Numbered from the stretch's first letter, positions 28,427 through 38,430 are shown. The stretch is DNA of 64,000 nt from Corynebacterium uropygiale (GCF_021568315.1 NZ_JAKGSI010000002.1:186001-250000), one strand, 5' to 3'. Numbers and translations: made by a program. The notes: generated from the sequence alone by a model not told the origin.

Positions 28427-30447
28427 CTGAACCTCGCAACCGCTCCCGGAAGGTGACCCGCAAGGCGGGCCCTCCGGGGGCTGAAACTCCGGTGTTCCGT
28501 GCACCGGAGGAACCGTCGGCTGCCGATGAGCAGTCGGCGTCCTCGGCGACCTCTGATGGTGGCCAGAAGAACGATGCAAAGAAGAGCACCGCAAAGAAGA
28601 ATGGTGGCCAGAAGCGCGGCGGTCGGGGCCGCCGGGGGCAGGGGAATAAGCGTTCTCGCCAGGATGGTGGCCGCCGCAATGTGGTGAAGTCGATGCAGGG
28701 TGCTGACCTGACGAAGCGCCTTCCGGCTCCGCCCAAGGCTCCGAAGAACGGCCTGCGTATCTACGCCCTCGGCGGTATCTCGGAGATCGGCCGCAACATG
28801 ACGGTCTTCGAGTACAACAACCGCCTGCTCATCGTGGACTGTGGCGTCCTCTTCCCCTCCTCGGGGGAGCCGGGCGTGGACCTCATCCTCCCGGACTTTG
28901 GGCCCATCGAGAATGAGCTGGACCGGGTGGATGCCCTCGTCATCACCCACGGGCACGAGGACCACATTGGCGGTATTCCGTGGCTGCTCAAGCACCGCGC
29001 GGACCTCCCGATCCTCGCCTCGAAGTTCACCCTTGCGCTCATCGCGGCGAAGTGCCGGGAGCACCGCCAGCGTCCCAAGCTCATTGAGGTCAACGAGTCC
29101 TCGGACATCAACCGGGGCCCCTTCAACCTGCGCTTCTGGACGGTCAACCACTCCATCCCGGACTGCCTGGGTATTGCCATCAAGACCGGCGCTGGCCTCG
29201 TGATCCACACCGGCGATATCAAGCTGGACCAGACCCCGATTGGCGGCAAGCCCACCGACTTGCCGGCCCTGTCTCGCTTCGGCGACGAGGGCGTGGACCT
29301 CCTCCTCTGCGACTCGACGAATGCCACCACTCCGGGCTTCTCCGGCTCCGAGGCGGACATCGCCCCGACGTTGAAGCGGCTCGTGGCGGACGCGAAGCAG
29401 CGCGTCATCGTCGCGTCCTTTGCGTCGAACGTCTACCGAGTCCAATCGGCGGTGAACGCCGCGGTGGCTGCGGGCCGAAAGGTGGCCTTCAACGGCCGCT
29501 CGATGATCCGCAACATGGAAATCGCGGAGAAGATGGGATACCTCAAGGCTCCGCGCGGCACGTTCATCTCCATGGATGAGGCGTCCAAGATGGCGCCGCA
29601 CAAGGTCATGCTCATCACCACCGGTACTCAGGGTGAACCGATGGCTGCTCTCTCCCGCATGGCGCGCCGCGAGCACCGCCAGATCACCGTCCGCGATGGT
29701 GACCTCATCATCCTGTCCTCCTCGCTCGTTCCGGGCAATGAGGAAGCGGTCTTCGGCATCATCAACATGCTGGCGCAGATCGGCGCCACCGTCGTGACCG
29801 GCCGGGACGCCAAGGTCCACACCTCCGGTCACGGCTACTCCGGTGAGCTGCTCTTCCTCTACAACGCGGCCCGCCCGCGCAACGCCATGCCGGTCCACGG
29901 CGAATGGCGCCACCTGCGGGCAAACAAGGAGCTCGCCATCGCGACGGGTGTGCCCGAGGATCGGGTTGTCCTCGCGCAGAATGGCGTCGTCGTCGATCTT
30001 GTCGACGGACGGGTGCGCGTCGCTGGGCAGATCCCCGTCGGTAACCTCTTCGTGGACGGCGTCCGGATGGGCGATATCGATGATGAAGTCCTGGCGGACC
30101 GCACCTCCATGGGCGAGGGCGGCCTCCTGGCGATCACGGCGGTCATCGACAACCGCACGGGTCGGCTTCTCGAGTTCCCGCGCGTTGTTGCGAAGGGCTT
30201 CTCCGAGGACTCGAAGGCCATGAGCACCGAGATCGCGAAGATCGTCGAGGCGACCATGAACGACCTCGCCGCGGAGGGGGAGAACGACCCCTACCGCATG
30301 GTGAAGCAGCTGCGGCGTAAGGTCTCCAAATTCGTGGAACAGAAGTGGCGTCGCGAGCCCATGGTGGTTCCCACCGTGGTACCGATGAGCTCGGACACCG
30401 AGTACATCGGCGATGCCGAGCTCGAGGCCTCCCGCCCGAGCCAGTAG
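28423..30447 (+). CDS. rnj: Ribonuclease J
   Basis: A 674-residue RNase J of the beta-CASP metallo-beta-lactamase family, an endo- and 5'-exonuclease for mRNA and rRNA. About 100 residues of Lys/Arg/Gly-rich, low-complexity N-terminus precede the catalytic part, as in mycobacterial and streptomycete orthologues. Motifs are [26 protein letters not shown] and the late [10 protein letters not shown] and [13 protein letters not shown] 28423 overlaps the dapA stop (ATGA), so the dap and RNA-decay genes are coupled. Confidence 0.95.
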   Translation: MTEPRNRSRKVTRKAGPPGAETPVFRAPEEPSAADEQSASSATSDGGQKNDAKKSTAKKNGGQKRGGRGRRGQGNKRSRQDGGRRNVVKSMQGADLTKRLPAPPKAPKNGLRIYALGGISEIGRNMTVFEYNNRLLIVDCGVLFPSSGEPGVDLILPDFGPIENELDRVDALVITHGHEDHIGGIPWLLKHRADLPILASKFTLALIAAKCREHRQRPKLIEVNESSDINRGPFNLRFWTVNHSIPDCLGIAIKTGAGLVIHTGDIKLDQTPIGGKPTDLPALSRFGDEGVDLLLCDSTNATTPGFSGSEADIAPTLKRLVADAKQRVIVASFASNVYRVQSAVNAAVAAGRKVAFNGRSMIRNMEIAEKMGYLKAPRGTFISMDEASKMAPHKVMLITTGTQGEPMAALSRMARREHRQITVRDGDLIILSSSLVPGNEEAVFGIINMLAQIGATVVTGRDAKVHTSGHGYSGELLFLYNAARPRNAMPVHGEWRHLRANKELAIATGVPEDRVVLAQNGVVVDLVDGRVRVAGQIPVGNLFVDGVRMGDIDDEVLADRTSMGEGGLLAITAVIDNRTGRLLEFPRVVAKGFSEDSKAMSTEIAKIVEATMNDLAAEGENDPYRMVKQLRRKVSKFVEQKWRREPMVVPTVVPMSSDTEYIGDAELEASRPSQ

Positions 30448-30481
30448 ACCACCTCACGTTCCCGCGCGGATGCCGCGCACA

Positions 30482-30519
30482 GGCCCCAGTCTGGCGGAGA
30501 AAACCGCTAGTCTGGGGCC
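30482..30519. terminator. Large hairpin after rnj, overlapping the next gene's -10 box
   Basis: GGCCCCAG (30482-30489) pairs with CTGGGGCC (30512-30519), and GCGG (30494-30497) with CCGC (30504-30507), separated by a 4x4 internal loop. TAGTCT (30508-30513), a possible -10 box, lies in the 3' arm and the ATG of the next gene follows one base after the stem. It may end rnj transcription, with TTTT at 30525-30528 as tail inside the next gene. Confidence 0.5.
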
Positions 30520-30520
30520 C

Positions 30521-31150
30521 ATGAGTTTTGCAGCTGCCGAACGTCAACGCCTCGCCGAGCTTCTCCGGGCCAAAGGTCCGGACGCCCCCACACTGTGCGA
30601 AGGGTGGACGACGGCCGACCTCGCCACCCACCTTCTCCTCCGGGAGCAGCGGCCCGACGCAGCCGCCGGCATCCTGGTGAGGAAGCTCTCCTCTCACACG
30701 GCGGCGGTCACCCAGGACTATGAATCGCGATTCTCCTATGAGGAGATCGTGGACCGCTGGGCCGCAGGGCTCTCCCGGTGGAACCCGCTGCGCGTCGCTG
30801 ACTCCTTGGTCAACACCTGCGAGCATTTCGTCCATTATGAGGACGTGGCCCGTGCGGAAGGAGAGTGGGAGCCGCGGGACTTCTCCGCCGTCGTCAATGA
30901 TGCTCTCTTCCGGGGAGTGGATCGGTTCGCCCCGATCATGCTGAAGAAGAGCACGGCCCCCGTCCACCTCGTGGCCCCGGGGCGGACGCCGATCACGGTG
31001 GCGGCGCGCCGCGGGGTTGCCGAACACGGCGACGCCGGGGCGTGGGTGTATGGCGACCCGGGGGAGCTCCTCCTCTGGGTCTATGGGCGAGACGCCGTGC
31101 GCGTCCGTATCGAGGGAGACGCGGAGTGTATCGTGCGGTCAAGCATTTAG
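30521..31150 (+). CDS. TIGR03085 / maleylpyruvate isomerase-like DinB-fold protein
   Basis: A 209-residue actinobacterial protein of the TIGR03085 type, related to the mycothiol-dependent maleylpyruvate isomerase (DinB-like four-helix) fold. Markers are the N-terminal GPDAPTLCEGWTTADLATHL helix pair and the ENTCEHFVHYEDVARA-like segment (TCEHFVHYEDVARA) near residue 103, then a C-terminal beta region ending in GDPGELLLWVYGR. The function is unknown. ATG 30521 has no ribosome binding site and sits seven bases after TAGTCT, which suggests leaderless translation. Confidence 0.8.
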   Translation: MSFAAAERQRLAELLRAKGPDAPTLCEGWTTADLATHLLLREQRPDAAAGILVRKLSSHTAAVTQDYESRFSYEEIVDRWAAGLSRWNPLRVADSLVNTCEHFVHYEDVARAEGEWEPRDFSAVVNDALFRGVDRFAPIMLKKSTAPVHLVAPGRTPITVAARRGVAEHGDAGAWVYGDPGELLLWVYGRDAVRVRIEGDAECIVRSSI

Positions 31151-31162
31151 GCTTGACTAGGC

Positions 31163-31187
31163 CCGTGCCGCGAGGGGCGGATTTTTT
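31163..31187 (+). terminator. Weak terminator before ftsK
   Basis: A short stem CCGC (31168-31171)/GCGG (31177-31180) is followed by ATTTTTT (31181-31187). The stem is short for a terminator, but the T-run is clear. Confidence 0.4.
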
Positions 31188-31233
31188 CTCCCGAGGCCGG
31201 TGTGGCAAATGTGAAGCAAGTGGGATGAGCGTC

Positions 31234-31239
31234 TATTGT
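31234..31239 (+). promoter_or_regulatory. Candidate -10 box for leaderless ftsK
   Basis: TATTGT ends seven bases before the ftsK ATG in an A+T-rich stretch; no Shine-Dalgarno sequence is present. Confidence 0.4.
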
Positions 31240-31246
31240 TAATAAT

Positions 31247-34200
31247 ATGTCTGTGAAGAATGCCGCGCCGAAGCGATCGAGGGGGACCGGAAGCTCCTCC
31301 CGCAGTCGAACGCGACCGCAGGGACGCTCTACCTACGCGACCGGGAGTCGAACCTCGACTACCCGGTCTTTTGAGCGCGCCAGTGGGACGCCGACGTCCT
31401 CCTTCGCCGTCGCCCACCGGGCGGCAGAGACATCCTCGGAGCGCACCGGCAGCACCGGCGCACTCAAAGCGGTGAGCCACGGGGTGGGGACCCTCATGAG
31501 CTCGGCGGCTCAGGGTGTGGGCGCCATGGCCCGGGGCCTGCGCTCCCGGCTGAGCCGCCGCTCGGATGACCTCTACGGCGCCGAAGAGGACTTCCCCTCG
31601 ACAGCCCACGATGACCTCGACCTCTTCGATGACGAAGGAGATGATGACGACCTCATGACCGAGGAGCAGACCGACGAGCCGTCGCGTCCGCGCTCTCAGC
31701 GCTCCTCATCCACCTCCGGATCCATCTCCGGCTTCGGCCAGACCGCGTCCGCGTGGGTGGATGAGCACTCCGACGGCTTGGGGCTCACGCTCATCGGCAT
31801 TGCGGTCGTGCTGGGCGCCTCGGTCTGGTTTGATGTCGCTGGCCCCGTCGGCGAGATGATCGCGACGGCCGTCCACACGGTCATCGGAGCGGGTGCTCTC
31901 ATCCTGCCGGTGGCTCTCGTGGCGCTGGCCGTCGTCCTCATGCTCAAGATGGGGCGCCACGGCACGGACCGAGGGCAGACCGCCCTGGGCGTGGGCATCA
32001 TCATCGTGGTCATGCTGGCGCTCATCCACGTCTTCGCGGGGAACCCGGGGGAGTGGGCTGGCCGGGCTCGCGCGGGTGGCGCGATCGGTGCGATCATCGG
32101 CACGCCGCTGTGCGCGGGTTTCACCGCGTATCTCGCGGTCCCGATTCTCGTTCTGGCGCTGGTCTACGGTGCCCTTAAGGCGACGGGGATCACCACCCGG
32201 GAGTTCGTGGGCGCCGTGAAGGAGTGGGTGACGGGCCTCATGGTCGGCGAGGCCGAGGAGCCCGAGGAGGACGATGACCTCTACGGGCACGTCGCCCAGG
32301 ACATCGATGACCGTGCAGCCGGGCGGGAGCCCCGTCCGCAGCCGCGTCCGCGCGCGGCCCGGCCCTCCTATCAGGCCCCGCCGCGCCGACGCCCAGCGCC
32401 ACCCGCGAGCCCTCTTCCGCACACTCCCGCCAACGACGACGCCCCGGCCGGCGAGGGGCTCTTCTCGACGCCCGCCGCGGATGAGCCTGAGCACCCGGAG
32501 ACCGTGCGCTCCGCTGGGCTCGACGGGCCCGGCGATGAGCCGACGGTGGAGGTTCCGGCGCAGGATGTTGTACAGCAGTCCCATGACCGCCTGACGCAGG
32601 CGGCGCGGAACTCGGCCCGCCAGGCGGCGCCGCGCCCGAGCGAGCAGCCGCAGGAGACCACCCGCATGGACCGTCCCGCGGCTCCGGTGGCCACGCCCGC
32701 CGCGCCGCCGGCCGCTCCCGCCCCCTCCCCGGCTTCCGGCTCGGCGCCTGCTGGGGCGGCGGAGGACGGCGTCGAGACTTCCGATTATGAGCTGCCCAGC
32801 CCGCACCTCCTCATCCCCGGGGAGCCGCCGAAGGAGCGCTCGGAGGTCAACGATCGCATGATCGAGGCCATCACCGAGGTCTTCCGCGAGTTCAAGGTGA
32901 ACGCGACGGTTACGGGGTTCTCGCGCGGCCCGACAGTCACCCGCTACGAGGTGGAGCTCGGGCCGGGGGTGAAAGTCTCGAAGATCACGAACCTCCAGTC
33001 GAACCTTGCCTACGCGGTGGCCACGGATAACGTCCGCCTCCTCACGCCGATCCCCGGGAAGTCAGCCGTGGGCATCGAGGTCCCGAACACGGACCGTGAG
33101 CTCGTGCGCCTCGGCGACGTGCTCAACGCCCCCTCGACGGTGCGGAATCCCGACCCCATGCTCATCGGCCTCGGCAAGGACATCGAGGGCGACTTCATCT
33201 GCCACTCCGTGCAGAAGATGCCGCACCTGCTTGTTGCGGGCTCGACGGGCTCCGGTAAGTCGGCCTTCGTGAACTCGCTCTTGGTCTCCCTACTCACGCG
33301 CGCGACGCCCGAGGAAGTCCGGCTCATCCTCGTGGACCCAAAGATGGTGGAGCTCACCCCCTATGAGGGCATTCCGCACCTCATCACCCCCATCATCACG
33401 CAGCCGAAGAAGGCCAGTGCGGCTCTCCAGTGGCTCGTGGAGGAGATGGAGCAGCGCTACCTCGACATGAAGTCGGCGCGCGTGCGCCACATCAAGGACT
33501 TCAACCGCAAGGTGAAGGCCGGTCAGATCCAGGCGCCGGCGGGGTCCCAGCGGGAGTACCACCCCTATCCGTTCATCGTGTGCGTGGTCGACGAGCTCGC
33601 GGACCTCATGATGACGGCGCCGAAGGAGATCGAGGACTCGATCGTCCGCATCACCCAGAAGGCCCGCGCCGCGGGGATCCACCTCGTGCTCGCGACGCAG
33701 CGACCCTCCGTCGACGTCGTGACCGGCCTCATCAAGACGAACGTTCCTAGCCGGCTGGCGTTCGCGACGTCCTCTCTCACGGACTCGCGGGTCATCCTCG
33801 ACCAGGGCGGGGCGGAGAAGCTCATCGGCATGGGCGATGGCCTCTTCATCGCGCAGGGGGCCAACAAGCCGGTCCGCCTCCAGGGCGCCTTCGTCACCGA
33901 CGAGGAGATCCAAGCCGTGGTCGACGAGGCCAAGGCGCAGCGCGATCCCGTCTACACCGAGGGCGTCACGGATGAGCGCCAGAGCGACGCGAAGAAGGAA
34001 ATCGACGAGGAGATCGGCAAGGACATGGACGACTTGCTCGAAGCCATCGAGCTCGTCGTCACCTCCCAGATGGGCTCGACGTCGATGCTGCAGCGCAAGC
34101 TCAGGGTCGGCTTCGCGAAGGCCGGGCGCCTCATGGACCTCATGGAGACCCGCGGGATTGTCGGTCCCTCCGAGGGGTCGAAGGCCCGCGAGGTGCTCGT

Positions 34201-34339
34201 CAAACCCGAGGAGCTGGAGACCACCCTGTGGATGGTGAAGGGCGCCGATCCCGCCGAGGCCCCCAAGGAGGTCCAGGACGAGGATGCGCAGACGACGATC
34301 GTCGATGCCCACCCCAACCCTTCCGGCGGCGCCGTCTAG
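31247..34339 (+). CDS. ftsK: DNA translocase FtsK
   Basis: FtsK pumps chromosomal DNA at the division septum and activates dimer resolution. The 1030-residue product has a Ser/Arg-rich N-terminus (about 1-165), four membrane segments (about 180-310), a Pro/Ala-rich linker (about 350-510), and the motor: alpha/beta domains with Walker [12 protein letters not shown] near 665 and Walker [13 protein letters not shown] near 780, ending with the DNA-reading gamma winged helix ([19 protein letters not shown]). ATG 31247 lacks a ribosome binding site. Confidence 0.95.
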   Translation: MSVKNAAPKRSRGTGSSSRSRTRPQGRSTYATGSRTSTTRSFERASGTPTSSFAVAHRAAETSSERTGSTGALKAVSHGVGTLMSSAAQGVGAMARGLRSRLSRRSDDLYGAEEDFPSTAHDDLDLFDDEGDDDDLMTEEQTDEPSRPRSQRSSSTSGSISGFGQTASAWVDEHSDGLGLTLIGIAVVLGASVWFDVAGPVGEMIATAVHTVIGAGALILPVALVALAVVLMLKMGRHGTDRGQTALGVGIIIVVMLALIHVFAGNPGEWAGRARAGGAIGAIIGTPLCAGFTAYLAVPILVLALVYGALKATGITTREFVGAVKEWVTGLMVGEAEEPEEDDDLYGHVAQDIDDRAAGREPRPQPRPRAARPSYQAPPRRRPAPPASPLPHTPANDDAPAGEGLFSTPAADEPEHPETVRSAGLDGPGDEPTVEVPAQDVVQQSHDRLTQAARNSARQAAPRPSEQPQETTRMDRPAAPVATPAAPPAAPAPSPASGSAPAGAAEDGVETSDYELPSPHLLIPGEPPKERSEVNDRMIEAITEVFREFKVNATVTGFSRGPTVTRYEVELGPGVKVSKITNLQSNLAYAVATDNVRLLTPIPGKSAVGIEVPNTDRELVRLGDVLNAPSTVRNPDPMLIGLGKDIEGDFICHSVQKMPHLLVAGSTGSGKSAFVNSLLVSLLTRATPEEVRLILVDPKMVELTPYEGIPHLITPIITQPKKASAALQWLVEEMEQRYLDMKSARVRHIKDFNRKVKAGQIQAPAGSQREYHPYPFIVCVVDELADLMMTAPKEIEDSIVRITQKARAAGIHLVLATQRPSVDVVTGLIKTNVPSRLAFATSSLTDSRVILDQGGAEKLIGMGDGLFIAQGANKPVRLQGAFVTDEEIQAVVDEAKAQRDPVYTEGVTDERQSDAKKEIDEEIGKDMDDLLEAIELVVTSQMGSTSMLQRKLRVGFAKAGRLMDLMETRGIVGPSEGSKAREVLVKPEELETTLWMVKGADPAEAPKEVQDEDAQTTIVDAHPNPSGGAV

Positions 34340-34394
34340 GCGCCACGCGGGCGCAGTTGCGCTGACGCTTTCCTGCCCGGTAGAGTTGGCCGGG

Positions 34395-34568
34395 TCATGG
34401 AGGGGAGTACCCCGGACACGGTGACGGTCGTCAACACGGACGCACAGCCCTGGCGGCGGGATCACGAAGATCCCGCCTGAGAGTCACGGTTGTGCCCCGG
34501 CCTCACCGGCCCATCTGCTTCACGGGTGGGGGAGACCTCCGGTAAGTTTTTTTATGCTTCCGGAGGTC
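34395..34568 (+). ncRNA. yybP-ykoY-type manganese riboswitch upstream of terC
   Basis: The leader has the family core in order: the GGGGAGTA loop (34402-34409), the GTCGTCAA element (34427-34434) and a closing GAGACC (34532-34537). P1 would pair GGAGG (34399-34403) with CCTCC (34536-34540). The same CCTCC is also in GACCTCCGG (34534-34542), which pairs perfectly with CCGGAGGTC (34560-34568), the arm that holds the GGAGG likely used as ribosome binding site for terC. The pairings exclude each other, so Mn2+ stabilising P1 should release the site and turn TerC on. Seven T residues at 34547-34553 could also allow transcription termination. Class and gene match known Mn2+ switches; the mechanism is inferred. 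Confidence 0.85.
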
Positions 34569-34578
34569 CATCAGCAGC

Positions 34579-35664
34579 ATGGAAGTCAACCTTGTCACCT
34601 GGGTGGTGACGATCGCCGTCATCGCCGGCTTCTTCATCTTCGATTTCTATTCCCACGTCCGCGTCCCCCACGAGCCCACCCTCAAAGAATCCGCGTGGTG
34701 GTCGCTCTTCTACGTGGCCCTGGCCGTGCTCTTCGGCGGCTTCTTGTGGGTGACGTGGGGCGAGCCAGGCAACCCCCACCAGCACGGCATCGAGTTCTTC
34801 ACCGGCTACATCACGGAAAAGGCGCTGAGCGTCGATAACCTCTTCATCTTCGCGCTCATCATGGGGGCCTTCAAAATCCCCCGGAAGTATCAGCAGAAGG
34901 TGCTCCTCATCGGTATCGCGCTGGCTTTGGTGTTCCGGCTCGTGTTCATCCTCCTGGGGGCGGCGGTCATCCACGCGTGGTCCGACGTCTTCTACCTGTT
35001 CGGTATCTTCCTTCTCTACACCGCGATCAAGCTGCTGTGGGACGAGGTCACCGATACCCCCGAGACCGACCCCAACGACATGCGCATCATCCGCTGGCTG
35101 CGCAAGGTCATCCCCGTGACCAGCACCTATCACGGTGACAAGCTCGCGGTTCGTCTGCCCGCCGCCGAGGGGAAGCGCCACGGCGCCCTGGCCCTGACCC
35201 CGCTGGTCGTCGCCCTCGTGGCGATCGGGATGGTGGACCTCATGTTCGCGCTGGACTCCATCCCCGCGATCTATGGCATCACCGTGGAGCCCTACATTGT
35301 CTTCACGACGAACGCCTTCGCCCTCCTCGGCCTCCGTCAGATGTACTTCCTCCTCGACGGCCTCCTGGACCGCCTGGTGTACCTGCCCTATGGGCTGGGC
35401 GTCATCCTGGGCTTTATCGGCGTGAAGCTCATCCTCCACGCGCTGCATGAGAACAACCTGTTCTTCATCAACGGCGGCTCGGACGTCCCGGTCCCCGAGG
35501 TTCCGACGCTCATGTCCCTCGTCGTGATCGTGGGAATTCTGCTGGTCACGGTGGTGGCCTCCGTGGTGAAGACGAAGCGCGATGAAGCGCAGGGCGGCAT
35601 TCCGCCGAAGTGGAATACCGCCCTCACCACGGGAGAGGATTGGCCCGAGAAGGAGCAATCCTAA
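34579..35664 (+). CDS. terC: TerC-family membrane protein, probable Mn2+ exporter
   Basis: A 361-residue TerC-family protein with about eight to nine membrane segments. Family markers are EKALSVDNLFIFALI near residue 77, with an acidic intramembrane site, and its counterpart FALDSIPAIYGIT with TNAFALLGLRQMYFLL near 215-255. Other TerC proteins (Alx, MeeF/YceF, MntP analogues) export manganese, and a yybP-ykoY leader precedes this gene, so Mn2+ export is the best call. The ATG is 12 bases from GGAGG, a long spacing. The tellurite name is historical. Confidence 0.88.
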   Translation: MEVNLVTWVVTIAVIAGFFIFDFYSHVRVPHEPTLKESAWWSLFYVALAVLFGGFLWVTWGEPGNPHQHGIEFFTGYITEKALSVDNLFIFALIMGAFKIPRKYQQKVLLIGIALALVFRLVFILLGAAVIHAWSDVFYLFGIFLLYTAIKLLWDEVTDTPETDPNDMRIIRWLRKVIPVTSTYHGDKLAVRLPAAEGKRHGALALTPLVVALVAIGMVDLMFALDSIPAIYGITVEPYIVFTTNAFALLGLRQMYFLLDGLLDRLVYLPYGLGVILGFIGVKLILHALHENNLFFINGGSDVPVPEVPTLMSLVVIVGILLVTVVASVVKTKRDEAQGGIPPKWNTALTTGEDWPEKEQS

Positions 35665-35672
35665 ACGCCCAG

Positions 35673-35969
35673 CTATTGGCCGTCGAAAATATTGAGGACC
35701 GGGTTCCATGCCCGGATCTCGCGGCCGTCGAGGGCACCCTCCTTGAGGAAGGGGTCGTTGTTCATGAGGCTCGCGGCGTCCTCGACGCCGGCGGGCTCGG
35801 GGAGGCGGAGGACGATGAGCGCCCCGCCGTCGCCGTCAGTGTAGGGGCCGGAGCCGACGAGCTTTCCCTCCTCCTTGAGGCTGCCAAGGAACTCGCGGTG
35901 GCGCGGGCGCACCGTGGCGATGAGTTCAGAATCAGGGGCGTAGCGGTAGAGAACGGCAAAGTAGTTCAT
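35673..35969 (-). CDS. YciI-family protein
   Basis: A 98-residue YciI-like (dimeric alpha/beta, ferredoxin-like) protein. Typical features are NYFAVLYRY at the start, the RPxHxxFL segment (RPRHREFLGSL) with a conserved His, GSGPYTDGDGGALIV, and a DPF block with the EIRAWNPVL end. The function of the family is unclear; some members are lyases or sit in degradation pathways. I chose ATG 35969 because TAGAGT (reverse strand 35981-35976) ends six bases upstream, a leaderless arrangement; an in-frame GTG three codons earlier is the alternative. Divergent from pgsA. Confidence 0.85.
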   Translation of the reverse strand: MNYFAVLYRYAPDSELIATVRPRHREFLGSLKEEGKLVGSGPYTDGDGGALIVLRLPEPAGVEDAASLMNNDPFLKEGALDGREIRAWNPVLNIFDGQ

Positions 35970-36024
35970 GCCTGTCACTCTACTGCGCTCGGTACGCGGA
36001 GTGAGGACGCACGAATGAAGAAGG

Positions 36025-36030
36025 TAGGGT
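36025..36030 (+). promoter_or_regulatory. Candidate -10 box of leaderless pgsA
   Basis: TAGGGT ends seven bases before the GTG start and no Shine-Dalgarno sequence intervenes. It faces the divergent YciI promoter about 45 bases away. Confidence 0.45.
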
Positions 36031-36037
36031 AGACAGA

Positions 36038-36610
36038 GTGAGCACTGTTCCTGGATCCTCGGCTCGGCAGAGCAACATCAACCTGCCGAACATTTTGACC
36101 TGCCTGCGGATACTCTTTGTCCCCGTGTTCGCGTGGTTAGCGATCCGCGGAAACAATGAGAACGGGAGCACACAGTGGTGGGCCTTCGGCGTCTTCGTCG
36201 CGCTCATGGTGACGGACAAACTCGACGGCGATATCGCGCGCGCTCGGGGGATCGTCACGAACTTCGGAAAGATCGCTGACCCCATTGCCGATAAAGCCCT
36301 CATGATCACCGCGCTGGTGAGCCTCAATATCGTTGGCGTCCTGTGGTGGTGGGTGACGATCGTCATTGTTGTCCGCGAGCTGGGCATTACGGCCTGGCGG
36401 ATGGTCTTGCTGCGCAAGGGGCGCGTGGTTCCAGCCAGCCGCGGCGGCAAGTGGAAGACGACACTCCAGGCGCTTGCGGTGGCCATGTACCTCTGCCCGC
36501 TGCCGGCCTGGATGGACTGGCCCACGCATGTGGTGATGGCCATTGCGTTGGCGATCACGGTCATTACCGGCGCCCAGTACCTGCTGGATTCCCGGAAGCA
36601 GCAGCAGTGA
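36038..36610 (+). CDS. pgsA: CDP-diacylglycerol-glycerol-3-phosphate 3-phosphatidyltransferase
   Basis: PgsA makes phosphatidylglycerol phosphate, the precursor of phosphatidylglycerol and cardiolipin. The 190-residue product has the CDP-alcohol phosphotransferase motif as DG-x2-AR-x8-G-x3-D-x3-D (DGDIARARGIVTNFGKIAD, then D four on), at about residues 63-85, and five to six membrane segments. GTG 36038 is the first possible start. It overlaps cinA by four bases, giving the pgsA-cinA-clgR order found in many actinobacteria. Confidence 0.94.
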   Translation: MSTVPGSSARQSNINLPNILTCLRILFVPVFAWLAIRGNNENGSTQWWAFGVFVALMVTDKLDGDIARARGIVTNFGKIADPIADKALMITALVSLNIVGVLWWWVTIVIVVRELGITAWRMVLLRKGRVVPASRGGKWKTTLQALAVAMYLCPLPAWMDWPTHVVMAIALAITVITGAQYLLDSRKQQQ

Positions 36611-37125
36611 GCGGTGCGGATGGGAACTCGCGGGCCCAGGAGCTGGTCCACGCTCTCACGGATCGGGCTGAGACCCTAGCGAGCTGCGAATCACTGACCG
36701 CCGGGTTGTTCGCCGCGGAGATCGCGACAGTTCCCGGCGCCTCGGCCGTGCTGCGCGGGGGACTCATCACCTACGCCACCGAGCTCAAACACTCCCTCGC
36801 GGGAGTCCCCGAGGAAACACTCGCCGCGGTCGGGCCCGTCGCGGAGGAGACGGCGCGCGCCATGGCCGAGGGGGCACGCTCGACGTGTGAGGCCACGTGG
36901 GGAGTCGCCCTGACGGGGGTCGCCGGACCGGATTCCCAGGACGGCCATCCCGTCGGAGAGGTCTGGATCGGGGTGGCGCGCGATGGTGGGCCGACGCTCA
37001 CCCGGCGCCTCAGCATCGATCCCCAGAATGATCCTCAGCGCACGCGGGAGTATATTCGAAGCACCAGCGTGGCGAAGGCTATCGAGTTCCTCCTCGCGAC
37101 GCTGGGAACAATTCCGAAGCGCTGA
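36607..37125 (+). CDS. CinA C-terminal family protein (nicotinamide-nucleotide amidase PncC-like)
   Basis: A stand-alone CinA C-terminal domain of 172 residues; the family hydrolyses nicotinamide mononucleotide to nicotinate mononucleotide. Motifs are CESLTAGLFAAEIATVPGAS near residue 22, the GGLITYA strand and LTGVAGPDSQDG near 100, with the GEVWIGVA strand after it. Start GTG 36607 overlaps the pgsA stop (GTGA); a second GTG two codons later is possible. The N-terminal MoCF-like domain of full CinA is absent, as is usual at this position. Confidence 0.9.
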   Translation: MSGADGNSRAQELVHALTDRAETLASCESLTAGLFAAEIATVPGASAVLRGGLITYATELKHSLAGVPEETLAAVGPVAEETARAMAEGARSTCEATWGVALTGVAGPDSQDGHPVGEVWIGVARDGGPTLTRRLSIDPQNDPQRTREYIRSTSVAKAIEFLLATLGTIPKR

Positions 37126-37140
37126 GCGTTAGAGGGAGTA

Positions 37141-37467
37141 ATGAGTACCAACACCGCATTGCTAGACACGCCACGGGAGGGGACGCTACCGCCGCGTCCT
37201 CATCCCGAGCCTCTTTTGCGCGAAGCACTGGGCGACGCGTTGAAGTCGTTCCGCATGGACAAGGGGGTGACCCTGCGGGAGCTCGCGGAAACCGCTTGCG
37301 TCTCTCCGGGGTATTTGTCGGAGCTGGAGCGTGGTCGCAAGGAGGTCTCCTCAGAGCTCCTCGCATCGGTGTGCCACGCGCTGGGGGTCTCGGTGTCGGA
37401 CGTGCTCATCGAGGCAGCAGGCTCGATGGCGCTGCAGTCCGTCGCAGAAGAATTGGTGCGCGTCTAA
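37141..37467 (+). CDS. clgR: HTH transcriptional regulator ClgR
   Basis: A 108-residue XRE-type regulator. The helix-turn-helix spans about residues 30-85, with [25 protein letters not shown] as its core (two blocks), the ClgR signature. ClgR activates clpP1P2, clpC and related stress genes in actinobacteria and is itself a Clp substrate; the C-terminus here ends LVRV rather than the two Ala of the Streptomyces protein. GAGGGAG precedes the ATG. It is 15 bases after cinA and followed by the PspA homologue, the conserved envelope-stress pair. Confidence 0.9.
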   Translation: MSTNTALLDTPREGTLPPRPHPEPLLREALGDALKSFRMDKGVTLRELAETACVSPGYLSELERGRKEVSSELLASVCHALGVSVSDVLIEAAGSMALQSVAEELVRV

Positions 37468-37547
37468 GCCATTTCTCATGGTGCGTCGGTTACCATGGGG
37501 TTCGCATATTTGATAACTCGACTCGGGTGTAGGAGGCCGCAGGACAG

Positions 37548-38396
37548 ATGGCTAATCCCTTTGTAAAGGCATGGAAGTATCTCATGGCGTTGTTCGATTC
37601 CAAGATCGAGGAAAACGCCGATCCGAAGGTACAGATTCAGCAGGCCATCGAGGAGGCTCAGCGCCAGCATCAGGAGTTGTCCCAGCAGGCGGCGGCGGTG
37701 ATCGGCAACCAGCGGCAGCTGGAGATGCAGCTGAACCGTCGTCTCGCGGAGATTGAGAAGCTCCAGGGGAACACCCGCCAGGCCCTGCAGCTTGCAGACA
37801 AGGCCCGCCAGAGTGGCGACGAGCGCAAGGCCCAGGAGTACGAGAACGCGGCGGAGTCCTTTGCCGCCCAGCTGGTGAACGCCGAGCAGTCCGTCGAGGA
37901 CACCAAGAAGCTTCACGACCAGGCTCTCCGGCAGGCCGAGCAGGCCAAGCAGGCCGTCGAGCGCAACTCCATGGCTCTTCAGCAGAAGGTGGCCGAGCGC
38001 ACCAAGCTTCTCAGCCAGCTTGAGCAGGCGAAGATGCAGGAGAAAGTGTCCGAGTCCCTGCAGTCGATGAATCAGCTGGCCTCGGGCAGCACCCCGAACC
38101 TTGATCAGGTCCGGGACAAGATCGAGCGGCGCTATGCCAAGGCTCTTGGTGAGGCCGAACTCGCTCAGAACAGCGTCCAGGGCCGCATGGCCGAGGTGGA
38201 GCAGGCGGGCCTCCAGCTGGCCGGGCACTCCCGCCTGGAGCAGATCCGCGCGGAGATGAACGGCGGCGCCACCCCGTCGGTGGAGCAGGGCTCCCCCCAG
38301 CAGCAGCTGGGGCAGGGGACCTCCTCCCAGCCGCAGCACGCGGCGCCGCAGGATGCGGTCGCTCAGCGCCTCCGGGAGCTGCGCGGGGAAAGCTAA
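37548..38396 (+). CDS. pspA: PspA/IM30-family protein (35 kDa antigen homologue)
   Basis: A 282-residue protein that is almost entirely coiled coil between residues about 25 and 225, with the PspA N-terminus [24 protein letters not shown] that binds membrane (amphipathic first helix). The tail is Gln/Ser-rich. In mycobacteria the orthologue (Rv2744c) lies after clgR and is induced by ClgR under envelope stress. AGGAGG lies 12 bases before the ATG, a long spacing. It is not a PspF-type system: no phage-shock kinase or sigma-54 activator is nearby. Confidence 0.92.
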   Translation: MANPFVKAWKYLMALFDSKIEENADPKVQIQQAIEEAQRQHQELSQQAAAVIGNQRQLEMQLNRRLAEIEKLQGNTRQALQLADKARQSGDERKAQEYENAAESFAAQLVNAEQSVEDTKKLHDQALRQAEQAKQAVERNSMALQQKVAERTKLLSQLEQAKMQEKVSESLQSMNQLASGSTPNLDQVRDKIERRYAKALGEAELAQNSVQGRMAEVEQAGLQLAGHSRLEQIRAEMNGGATPSVEQGSPQQQLGQGTSSQPQHAAPQDAVAQRLRELRGES

Positions 38397-38419
38397 GACG
38401 CGAATAGAGCATTCGCGTC
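38397..38419. terminator. Hairpin between convergent pspA and bioN
   Basis: GACGCGAAT (38397-38405) pairs perfectly with ATTCGCGTC (38411-38419). It starts right after the pspA stop. No T-run follows on the plus strand, so it may act with a factor or as a 3'-end stabiliser. Confidence 0.6.
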
Positions 38420-38430
38420 AGGGTCGGGGA

